NCBI GenBank assembly: GCA_903905685.1
Contig: CAIVHI010000083.1
Coordinates: 1-5,163, forward strand
Source: an uncultured Bacteroidota bacterium
GTDB taxonomy: Bacteria; Bacteroidota; Bacteroidia; Chitinophagales; Chitinophagaceae
Direction of reading: 5' to 3'
DNA length: 5,163 bases
Of the stretch, positions 1 through 5,163 are shown piece after piece. Under the pieces are notes generated by a model. That model had not been told where the DNA came from. It saw nothing but the letters and a program-made list of their open reading frames with translations, and ran no database searches. A program made the translations under genes and the position numbers. Each line of letters starts with the position of its first letter. The first letter of the stretch is position 1.

Positions 1-64
1 CAAAAAAATATTTGCAACGTTCCTGCTGCTGGTTGCTGCCAAATACCTGTTTTTCGACAAATAA
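1..64 (+). CDS. C-terminal end of an unidentified upstream gene (5' cut by window)
   Basis: From position 2 the reading frame gives 20 codons and then TAA at 62-64. The peptide has a hydrophobic run (ATFLLLVAAKYLFF) closed by Asp-Lys, which looks like the end of a membrane or secreted protein. All three forward frames, and one reverse frame, are open across this short stretch, so the frame choice rests only on composition and on the stop lying 33 bases before asnS. No family can be named from 20 residues. Confidence 0.38.
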   Translation, partial: KKIFATFLLLVAAKYLFFDK

Positions 65-97
65 CAAATATAAAAATATTAATTTCAATAGATTAGC

Positions 98-1528
98 ATG
101 AAAAGGACGAAAGTTAGGGATATTCTCTCGGGAGAAAACACAGATTATGATGTAGTGGTGAAGGGTTGGGTGCGCTCCTTCCGCAACAACCAGTTTATTG
201 CCCTAAATGATGGCTCGTGTATGGCAACCATTCAAGTGGTCATTGGCCTCGATACCGATGAAGCCATACTGAAGCGCATTACGACAGGCGCGTCGTTGAG
301 CGTGAAGGGCAAAGTCATTGCCTCATTGGGGCGCGGACAGAAATTTGAGATTTCGGCCGAAAGCTTCGAAATCCTTGGCGATTGCGACAACGAGAAGTAC
401 CCGCTACAACTTAAAAACCGCCCAAGTCTGGAATACCTACGTGAAATAGCCCACCTGCGCTTTCGCACCAATACCTTTGGGGCCGTTTTTAGGGTGCGCC
501 ACACATTGGCATTTGCCGTGCACAAGTTCTTTAACGATAGGGGCTTTGTCTACCTGCATACGCCTATCATCACGGCATCGGATGCCGAGGGTGCTGGTGA
601 AATGTTCCACGTAAGTACCCTTTCGCCCGAGAATCCACCGAAGTTGGAAAACGGAGGTATAGACTACGCCCAAGATTTTTTCGGGAGATGTACGAACCTT
701 ACAGTGAGTGGACAATTGGAGGCCGAATTGGGAGCCATGGCGCTTTCGGAAGTTTATACTTTCGGTCCTACCTTTCGTGCCGAAAATTCCAATACCCCGC
801 GCCACCTCGCCGAGTTTTGGATGATTGAACCCGAAGTAGCCTTCAACGACATCTATGACAACATGGATTTGGCCGAGGACTTCATTAGGTATGTCATCGG
901 CTATACATTGGAGCACTGCAAAGAAGATATCGAGTTTCTTGCACAGCGGCTTGCCGATGAGGAAAAACAGAAACCTACAGCCGACCGCAGCGAACTAGGA
1001 TTGAAGGAAAAATTGGAGTTCGTGATGAACAACAAGTTTGAACGAATCACATATACCGATGCCATCAACATTTTGTTGGAATCTCCGGCCTACAAGAAAA
1101 AGAAATTCCAATATGAAGTGAAATGGGGCATTGACCTTCAGAGCGAGCACGAACGTTACTTGGTGGAGAAACACTTCAAGAAACCGGTAATCGTTACGGG
1201 CTACCCCAAGGACATCAAGGCGTTCTATATGCGCATGAACGATGACGGCAAAACCGTGGCGGCTATGGATATTCTGGCTCCCGGCATTGGCGAAATCGTT
1301 GGCGGCTCGCAAAGGGAAGAAAGGTTGGATAAGCTGGTGCAACGCATGGAGGAAATGCATATCCCCACCGACGAGATGTACTGGTACCTCGACACCCGCA
1401 AGTTCGGCACAGTGCCTCACGCCGGCTTCGGGCTGGGCTTCGAGCGTATGGTGCTTTTCGTGACCGGTATGACCAACATCCGCGATGTCATCCCCTTCCC
1501 AAGGACGCCAAAGAATGCCGAATTTTAG
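98..1528 (+). CDS. asnS: Asparaginyl-tRNA synthetase (AsnRS)
   Basis: Class IIb aminoacyl-tRNA synthetase that charges tRNA-Asn with asparagine in the cytoplasm, using ATP. The 476-residue protein is full length for the family (E. coli about 466). Residues about 18-95 are the OB-fold anticodon-binding domain (VKGWVRSFRNNQFIALNDGS). The catalytic core follows: motif 1 region around 134-160 (HKFFNDRGFVYLHTPIIT), motif 2 at about 226-246 (FRAEN, then RHLAEFWMIEPE), the stretch around 388-404 (AAMDILAPGIGEIVGGS), and motif 3 at 443-457 (GFGLGFERMVLFVTG). The C-terminus, IRDVIPFPRTPKNAEF, matches the usual AsnRS ending. AsnRS rather than AspRS is supported by the compact length without a GAD domain and by the motifs DILAPGIGEIVGGSQREER and YPKDIKAFYMR. 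The ATG at 98 gives the expected N-terminus; its leader is AT-rich and has no evident Shine-Dalgarno. All catalytic motifs are intact. Confidence 0.98.
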   Translation: MKRTKVRDILSGENTDYDVVVKGWVRSFRNNQFIALNDGSCMATIQVVIGLDTDEAILKRITTGASLSVKGKVIASLGRGQKFEISAESFEILGDCDNEKYPLQLKNRPSLEYLREIAHLRFRTNTFGAVFRVRHTLAFAVHKFFNDRGFVYLHTPIITASDAEGAGEMFHVSTLSPENPPKLENGGIDYAQDFFGRCTNLTVSGQLEAELGAMALSEVYTFGPTFRAENSNTPRHLAEFWMIEPEVAFNDIYDNMDLAEDFIRYVIGYTLEHCKEDIEFLAQRLADEEKQKPTADRSELGLKEKLEFVMNNKFERITYTDAINILLESPAYKKKKFQYEVKWGIDLQSEHERYLVEKHFKKPVIVTGYPKDIKAFYMRMNDDGKTVAAMDILAPGIGEIVGGSQREERLDKLVQRMEEMHIPTDEMYWYLDTRKFGTVPHAGFGLGFERMVLFVTGMTNIRDVIPFPRTPKNAEF

Positions 1529-1557
1529 GGCTTCGGGTTGACCAATTTTTTTGAGGG

Positions 1558-2061
1558 ATGATGAGGAGCGTGAGGTCGTTCGCGTCTTTTTCCAAGACTG
1601 AACGTTTCGGGGTGGTGGCATTGGCCATTTTACTGGCAATACTGCTGGCGGTGAAACTATCGATGAAGCACTTGTCGAAACCGCATTTCGATACCGGTCA
1701 AGAGCTGGCCTATCGAGATGCGTACGAACATTTTGAGCAAGCATTGGAGATAGAAAATGAAGCGGCCATGCACAAGGCCGACTCCGCAGCCATAGCCGAC
1801 ACTTCCCATTTGTATTTGGATGACGGAATAGGCCATAAGGACTTCCCCGATACGCTGGATATCAACACTGCAACAGAAAAGCAATTCAAAATGTTAAAGG
1901 GGGTTGGCACCAACACTGCCCGCAAAATTGTGGCGAAGCGAGCGGAACAAGGTGGATTTAACAATATCGAGGAGTTTAGAAAGACCTGCAACCTTTCGGA
2001 CAAGGTATTTCAACAGTTGCAAATACACTTGAAGGTATCCAAGATTAAACCTTCAAAATGA
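1558..2061 (+). CDS. Membrane-anchored helix-hairpin-helix (ComEA-like) protein
   Basis: A 167-residue protein with three visible parts. Residues 1-16 are basic and end in SKTERFG. Residues about 17-35 are a single strongly hydrophobic segment (VVALAILLAILLAVKL), a signal anchor. Residues about 36-98 are a polar, charged linker. Residues 99-160 are a helix-hairpin-helix pair of the ComEA type: LDINTAT, then the hairpin GVGTNTARKIVAKR, then GGFNNIEEFRKTCNLSDKVF. HhH domains bind DNA without sequence specificity, and ComEA proteins do so outside the inner membrane during DNA uptake. Whether this one serves uptake or another DNA-linked role is not shown. Similar proteins as I recall them in Bacteroidota are often longer with several HhH units; only one is clear here. 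The gene starts 29 bases after asnS and may be co-transcribed. Two ATGs are adjacent (1558 and 1561) with GAGGG just before them, so the start is uncertain by one codon. The 3' end overlaps vsr by 9 bases. Confidence 0.85.
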   Translation: MMRSVRSFASFSKTERFGVVALAILLAILLAVKLSMKHLSKPHFDTGQELAYRDAYEHFEQALEIENEAAMHKADSAAIADTSHLYLDDGIGHKDFPDTLDINTATEKQFKMLKGVGTNTARKIVAKRAEQGGFNNIEEFRKTCNLSDKVFQQLQIHLKVSKIKPSK

Positions 2062-2499
2062 GCCGGTATTTTTACTACTGGTTAACTTGGTGGCCTCAAT
2101 TGCCGCAGCAACTGCGGCAACGCAATCTGCAGTTTTCTTGTGCACGTCCTTAGCCCAAAACCGCAACACCGTCCAGCCCTCAGATTGCAATTGGGCATTT
2201 ACCTCGGCATCCCGAGCCCTATTGCGTTCTATTTTGGCCAGCCAAAATGCTTGGTTCGACTTGAAATCATGGCGGTAAGTGTCCCAATCTTTGCCATGCC
2301 AAAATTCTCCATCCACAAAAACGGCCACCCGGTACCTCTTGTAGGTAAAATCCGGCTTGCCGAAAACCAATTTGTCGTTTTTTCGGTATCTATATCCAGC
2401 AGCCCACATGGCTTTGGCTAATGCTATTTCAGGCTTGGTGCCCGAGCCTTTGTTGGCCTGCATTACCTTCTTACGCTGCTCGGGTGTGAGTTTATCCAC
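2053..2499 (-). CDS. vsr: Vsr-type very-short-patch-repair (mismatch) endonuclease
   Basis: A 148-residue protein of the Vsr family, which nicks DNA at T:G mismatches left by deamination of 5-methylcytosine and starts short-patch repair. The N-terminus MDKLTPEQRKKVMQANKG plus TKPEIALAKAMWAAGYRYRKN is the usual DNA-binding entry of the family. GKPD at 47-50 carries the expected catalytic Asp (D50). FVDGEFWHGKDW at 61-72 is the core motif with the intercalating aromatic pair F66-W67 and H68. EFWLAKI-type helix (84-90), RNRARD (92-97) and EGWTVLRFWAKDV (107-119) complete the fold. The Cys/His zinc ligands of E. coli Vsr are replaced (D63, E65, K117). Residues about 125-148 form an Ala-rich tail. 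The start is GTG at 2499, chosen because it gives the conserved MDKLTPEQR; the next ATG would lose 12 residues. Vsr genes usually sit next to a C5-cytosine methyltransferase; none is in this window. Confidence 0.93.
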   Translation of the reverse strand: MDKLTPEQRKKVMQANKGSGTKPEIALAKAMWAAGYRYRKNDKLVFGKPDFTYKRYRVAVFVDGEFWHGKDWDTYRHDFKSNQAFWLAKIERNRARDAEVNAQLQSEGWTVLRFWAKDVHKKTADCVAAVAAAIEATKLTSSKNTGSF

Positions 2500-2504
2500 A
2501 AACG

Positions 2505-2512
2505 CAAAATTA
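2505..2512 (-). promoter_or_regulatory. Possible -7 element for vsr (TAATTTTG)
   Basis: On the minus strand the sequence TAATTTTG fits the Bacteroidota -7 consensus TAnnTTTG. It ends 5 bases before the GTG of vsr, so transcription from it would begin close to the start codon and give an almost leaderless message. No TTG-type -33 element is found 19-21 bases upstream, so this could be a chance match in AT-rich sequence. Confidence 0.22.
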
Positions 2513-2532
2513 GGTTGTGCACCGTATATTTA

Positions 2533-2545
2533 GCTGATTATCAGC
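2533..2545. repeat. 13-base palindrome GCTGATTATCAGC
   Basis: Six-base arms GCTGAT and ATCAGC around a single central T. With a one-base centre it cannot form a good RNA hairpin, so a protein-binding site is the likelier reading than a terminator. It lies about 34-46 bases upstream of the vsr start, where a -33 element would fall for the TAATTTTG candidate. No regulator gene is in view. Confidence 0.35.
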
Positions 2546-2599
2546 GTAGTTTGGCAGGAAGAAAATTCTCCGGGCTTATTGGGTCCGTCTGCGTCGCGA

Positions 2600-2612
2600 G
2601 GTTATAGTAACC
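2600..2612. repeat. 13-base inverted repeat GGTTATAGTAACC
   Basis: Five-base arms GGTTA and TAACC separated by TAG. It lies 15 bases upstream of the TTG of the promoter candidate for the downstream operon, a position suited to an activator or repressor site. The arms are short, and chance occurrence is quite possible. Confidence 0.3.
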
Positions 2613-2627
2613 CATACAGAACCAAAC

Positions 2628-2658
2628 TTGCCCCTTTCAATATTTTTTTGCATCTTTG
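2628..2658 (+). promoter_or_regulatory. Candidate Bacteroidota-type promoter for the TIR-like/STAND operon
   Basis: TTG at 2628-2630 is followed by exactly 20 bases and then CATCTTTG at 2651-2658. This resembles the Bacteroidota sigma-70 pattern TTG-N19-21-TAnnTTTG with one mismatch (C for the first T). It would start transcription near 2664 and leave a leader of roughly 50 bases before the ATG at 2714, which is a sensible length. Confidence 0.42.
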
Positions 2659-2713
2659 AATTCCAACTATTCTTCAACCAGCACTTAATCGGGCGCTAGC
2701 CCCTACGGCAATC

Positions 2714-3589
2714 ATGGGCGGCATATTTCTCGGCATTGCAGAACCAGATACTGAGCACCGGCGGGCGGCCCTTTACCGTGTGCTGCTCAAAGCCAGCCTG
2801 CAACCATACCCTACAGAATCCATTTGCAAAGGCGACCACCGAACGATAATAGATAGTGCCATCCAAAATGCCGATTGCGCAATACTGTGCTTGGGCCAAC
2901 AAGCCGGACCATTGGTGTCTGATTTGGGTATGTCCAATACGGAATATCAATATTTCGCATGTAGACAGCGATGTATCAGCAATCCTAAATTCAAGCTTTA
3001 TGTATGGCAACCGGAGCTTGCCGATGATACTGGTGGCGCTGATACGGCATTTACCGGCAAAATCAGGAATGAGGTTTTAGGGAATGTCTATTATTCGAAT
3101 CATTCCTCGGCAATCGCATTGGTCGAAGATGTGAGAATGGCTGCTGGAGACGAGGCCACAGTGAAATTTGACGTGAACCCGACCGACATCTTCCTCATAT
3201 ACAACCAACTGGACGAAGCCGAGGCCGATGCCGTGACCGACCTTTTGGCAGACGTGGTGCCGCTAGAAAAGCTGAACATCATTCAAGACAGTGGCATAGA
3301 CTATGCCGAATATTGTCGGCAGCAATTGGAACAAAGCAAATTGGCCGTTGTCTACTTCAAAGAGAGTGCCGATTGGGCATTGCCATTTACCAAGCAGATT
3401 TGGCAAAACTCCGGTGGCGCGTCTTCGACCACCCCTATTCTGCTGATAGGCGACGAAGAACCGGAGACCAATGCCAACAAAATGCTGAAGGCTCCCAAAG
3501 TAGTATCGCTAATCATCGCCGGCGAGCTGATACCCCTGGAAATCAAGGTACAGTATGACCGAATAGTTGAACCCGAATTTCAAGACTAA
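2714..3589 (+). CDS. Two-domain DUF4062/TIR-like protein, putative partner of the STAND NTPase
   Basis: A 291-residue soluble protein with no signal peptide or membrane segment. Two alpha/beta modules are visible. Module 1 (about 2-100) opens with a beta strand (GIFLGIAE), then a charged helix EHRRAALYRVLLKASL, then a core strand ADCAILCLGQQAG and the motif SNTEYQYFACR. This order resembles DUF4062/TIR-like domains, where a conserved Glu follows Ser/Thr. Module 2 (about 157-275) repeats the plan: TDIFLIYNQLDEAEADAVTD, then YAEYCRQQLEQSKLAVVYF, then TPILLIGD. This is the TIR-like pattern, but the region after KESADW has no Glu where NAD-cleaving TIR enzymes carry one. Module 1 has E77 in SNTE as a possible counterpart. 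Catalysis is unproven. The ATG at 2714 sits directly before the first strand; no earlier in-frame ATG, GTG or TTG occurs after the stop at 2657-2659. It ends 26 bases before the STAND gene, suggesting one operon. The domain names are by pattern memory, not a search. Confidence 0.78.
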   Translation: MGGIFLGIAEPDTEHRRAALYRVLLKASLQPYPTESICKGDHRTIIDSAIQNADCAILCLGQQAGPLVSDLGMSNTEYQYFACRQRCISNPKFKLYVWQPELADDTGGADTAFTGKIRNEVLGNVYYSNHSSAIALVEDVRMAAGDEATVKFDVNPTDIFLIYNQLDEAEADAVTDLLADVVPLEKLNIIQDSGIDYAEYCRQQLEQSKLAVVYFKESADWALPFTKQIWQNSGGASSTTPILLIGDEEPETNANKMLKAPKVVSLIIAGELIPLEIKVQYDRIVEPEFQD

Positions 3590-3615
3590 AACTTACTCCT
3601 GCACCCTTGGCATTC

Positions 3616-5163
3616 ATGAACCGGCACAACAAAATATGTCCCTACCCAGGTTTGCGGCCGTTCAATGAGGAGGAATCCTTGTTCTTCAAAGGGCGGCAGG
3701 AACACGTGGGCCAAATCATTTCCCGCCTATCGGAACATAAGTTTTTGATGGTGACCGGTGCCAGTGGCGACGGCAAGTCATCGTTGGTCTATGCGGGGGT
3801 TATACCGCAAGCCCGGGCTGGATTTTTCAAGGCCAAGCACAACAACTGGGTGGTTGCAGACTTCAGGCCCGAGCGGGCACCACTCAAAAACATGGCTGAA
3901 GCACTGGGTAGAGCACTTGACATGCCCAACAAGGAAGCCATAGAATCGGAACTTCAATACGGGTTCTCGGCACTGCTGGATGTTTACCAGGCATCAACCC
4001 GCCACCTCGACACCCACGATGCCGAATACACTACTCTGGATGATAAAACCAAGAAAATCAAACGTTTACGTGCTGCCAACTTATTGGTCATCGTAGATCA
4101 GTTTGAAGAGTTCTTCACCAACCGCGAAAACTTTGCCGAAGGCAAATGTTCGCCTGAGGCGCAGACCGCAGTGAACATTCTGTTGGAAACGGCACGACTG
4201 GCGCAACAGCGCGATATCCCTATTTACATCATCTGTACCATGCGGTCAGATTTTGTAGGGCAGTGTGCCGCCTTCAGGGGGCTGCCGGAATACATAGGCA
4301 TGGCGCAATTCTTTCTGCCGAGACTGAAGCGCAACGAGATAGCCAGGGTGATTCAAGAGCCTGCCAGATTGAACGGCGACCATATATCGAAACGGCTGGT
4401 GGAAACCCTCATCAACTCTTTGAGTGAGGGTATAGACCAACTGCCGGTATTGCAACACGCCTTGAAACGCATTTGGTATTGTGCGGGCGAGGGCACCGAG
4501 GAAATGGACTTGCTCCACTTTGCAAAAGTTGGCGGTCTGCATTCGCGCTTCCTGAACGATGTTGACCGTGAGGCGTTCACCACATGGCTGGCCACCCTAC
4601 CCGATTATGAAAAAGCCCACTTCGCCAACCCCTCGCTTGACAATGTGCTGGACAGCCACGCCAACAGCCTTTATGAAGGGGCCGCCCGAGAAGTGAACCT
4701 ACTGTATGGCAAGAACCGCGTGACCGACGCGGAGGCCAAACAGGTGATTGAGAAGGTATTCAAGTGCCTCACCAAAATAGATGAATCGCGGGCAGTGCGC
4801 AACCGGATGACGTTACAGGAGGTTAAAGACATCATCAATGAACCGGACGTGACGTTGGAACTTACCGCAGCCGTGGTAAATGTCTTCCGCAGGTCGGACA
4901 ACACGTTTTTGAGGCCATTCATAACAGATGATGAAAGCACCGCGAAACTTTCGCCCAATACCGTGCTGGACATTACGCACGAAAGCCTGATACGCAACTG
5001 GAAATTATTGAAGACGTGGACTGAACAAGAGCATGAAAAACTGTTGAATTTTCAGGACTTCGACAAGCAGATGCAGCGTTGGTTGGAGCACAACAAGTCG
5101 TCCAACTTCCTATTACCTATTGGCCTACTCACCTTCTTCGAAAACTGGATGCAACGGGAGCGG
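3616..5163 (+). CDS. nSTAND1-type STAND NTPase, N-terminal 516 residues (3' cut by window)
   Basis: The frame is open from ATG 3616 to the last base (516 codons, no stop). STAND NTPases are ATP-driven switch proteins that oligomerise on sensing a signal; many bacterial ones act in antiviral defence or signalling. The N-terminal signature CPYPGLRPFNEEES-LFFKGRQEH (8-30) is typical of nSTAND1. Walker A is GASGDGKSS (48-56). Walker B is LLVIVDQFEEFF (156-167). A sensor-like strand is YIICTMRSDFVGQC (204-217). The conserved LPVLQHALKRIW lies at 276-287. A helical/winged-helix part runs about 310-450 (LDSHANSLYEG; SRAVRNRMTLQEV). DITHESLIRNW (452-462) matches the HESLIRxW motif, followed by Trp-rich helices (MQRWLEHNKS; ENWMQRER). 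In this family that section usually leads to WD40 or other repeats, which lie outside the window. All ATPase motifs look intact. It follows the TIR-like gene by 26 bases. Confidence 0.93.
   Translation, partial: MNRHNKICPYPGLRPFNEEESLFFKGRQEHVGQIISRLSEHKFLMVTGASGDGKSSLVYAGVIPQARAGFFKAKHNNWVVADFRPERAPLKNMAEALGRALDMPNKEAIESELQYGFSALLDVYQASTRHLDTHDAEYTTLDDKTKKIKRLRAANLLVIVDQFEEFFTNRENFAEGKCSPEAQTAVNILLETARLAQQRDIPIYIICTMRSDFVGQCAAFRGLPEYIGMAQFFLPRLKRNEIARVIQEPARLNGDHISKRLVETLINSLSEGIDQLPVLQHALKRIWYCAGEGTEEMDLLHFAKVGGLHSRFLNDVDREAFTTWLATLPDYEKAHFANPSLDNVLDSHANSLYEGAAREVNLLYGKNRVTDAEAKQVIEKVFKCLTKIDESRAVRNRMTLQEVKDIINEPDVTLELTAAVVNVFRRSDNTFLRPFITDDESTAKLSPNTVLDITHESLIRNWKLLKTWTEQEHEKLLNFQDFDKQMQRWLEHNKSSNFLLPIGLLTFFENWMQRER

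Larger units (their letters stand above)
2500..2713. other. Divergent intergenic region between vsr and the TIR-like/STAND genes
   Basis: No convincing coding sequence on either strand. It contains two short palindromes, a plausible plus-strand promoter and a weak minus-strand -7 element, each listed separately. It should hold the control signals for both divergent transcription units. I see no tRNA, terminator hairpin, IS end or att-like duplication. Confidence 0.6.

Noticed and set aside
437..916. 159-codon minus-strand open frame inside asnS
   Set aside because: Antisense to conserved AsnRS coding sequence; no recognisable motifs.
1529..1557. Possible terminator after asnS (T7 run at 1546-1552)
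   Set aside because: No stable hairpin precedes the T run; only a GGT/ACC pair with a two-base loop is present.
995..1744. 249-codon open frame on the minus strand across asnS and the HhH gene start
   Set aside because: It lies opposite asnS, whose protein is unmistakable, and its translation shows no domain-like pattern. It is an antisense shadow.
2140..2421. Plus-strand open frame inside vsr
   Set aside because: Antisense to a clear Vsr protein; translation has no family features.
2696..3010. Minus-strand open frame opposite the start of the TIR-like gene
   Set aside because: It overlaps the promoter side and the first module of the plus-strand gene; the plus-strand protein has the coherent alternating strand-helix pattern.
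3665..3681. GAGGAGG Shine-Dalgarno-like string before a TTG codon
   Set aside because: It encodes the EEES part of the conserved nSTAND1 N-terminus, so it lies inside the gene; starting there would remove the PYPGLRPF motif.
4246..4997. Several minus-strand open frames inside the STAND gene
   Set aside because: The plus-strand frame is open for 516 codons and carries all STAND motifs; these are shadows.
1..5163. tRNA, rRNA, CRISPR array, insertion sequence or att-site duplications
   Set aside because: I looked for repeat-spacer patterns, transposase-like proteins, terminal inverted repeats and tRNA-like ends and saw none.

Overview
The window looks like Bacteroidota DNA. The evidence is an AsnRS-type housekeeping gene behind an AT-rich leader without a clear Shine-Dalgarno, a short ComEA-like helix-hairpin-helix protein with a 'SKTERFG' membrane-anchor start of the kind I recall from this phylum, and promoter-like TTG-N20-(T/C)AnnTTTG elements that resemble the phylum's -33/-7 consensus. 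This is an inference from a small region; I cannot name a genus.

Layout: (1) positions 1-64 hold the probable last 20 codons of an unidentified plus-strand gene. (2) Positions 98-1528 encode asparaginyl-tRNA synthetase (asnS), complete. (3) Positions 1558-2061 encode a 167-residue membrane-anchored helix-hairpin-helix protein, 29 bases after asnS and probably read with it. (4) Positions 2053-2499, minus strand, encode a Vsr-type patch-repair endonuclease that begins with GTG; its 3' end overlaps the helix-hairpin-helix gene tail to tail by 9 bases. (5) Positions 2500-2713 are non-coding and divergent, with two short palindromes and one reasonable promoter candidate. (6) Positions 2714-3589 encode a 291-residue protein with two alpha/beta domains that resemble DUF4062/TIR-like modules. 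(7) From 3616 to the right edge is the first 516 codons of a STAND NTPase of the nSTAND1 type, cut off by the window end.

The left part (asnS and the helix-hairpin-helix gene) is ordinary chromosomal content. The right part (vsr and the two-gene TIR-like/STAND unit) has the look of an accessory, defence-related segment. The last two genes are 26 bases apart on the same strand and probably form one operon. A plausible reading is that the STAND NTPase oligomerises when its unseen C-terminal sensor detects a trigger, and that the small two-domain protein is its partner: effector or adaptor. That functional model is inference. The family calls rest on visible motifs: Walker A, Walker B, the 'PVLQ' and 'HESLIRNW' motifs in the NTPase.
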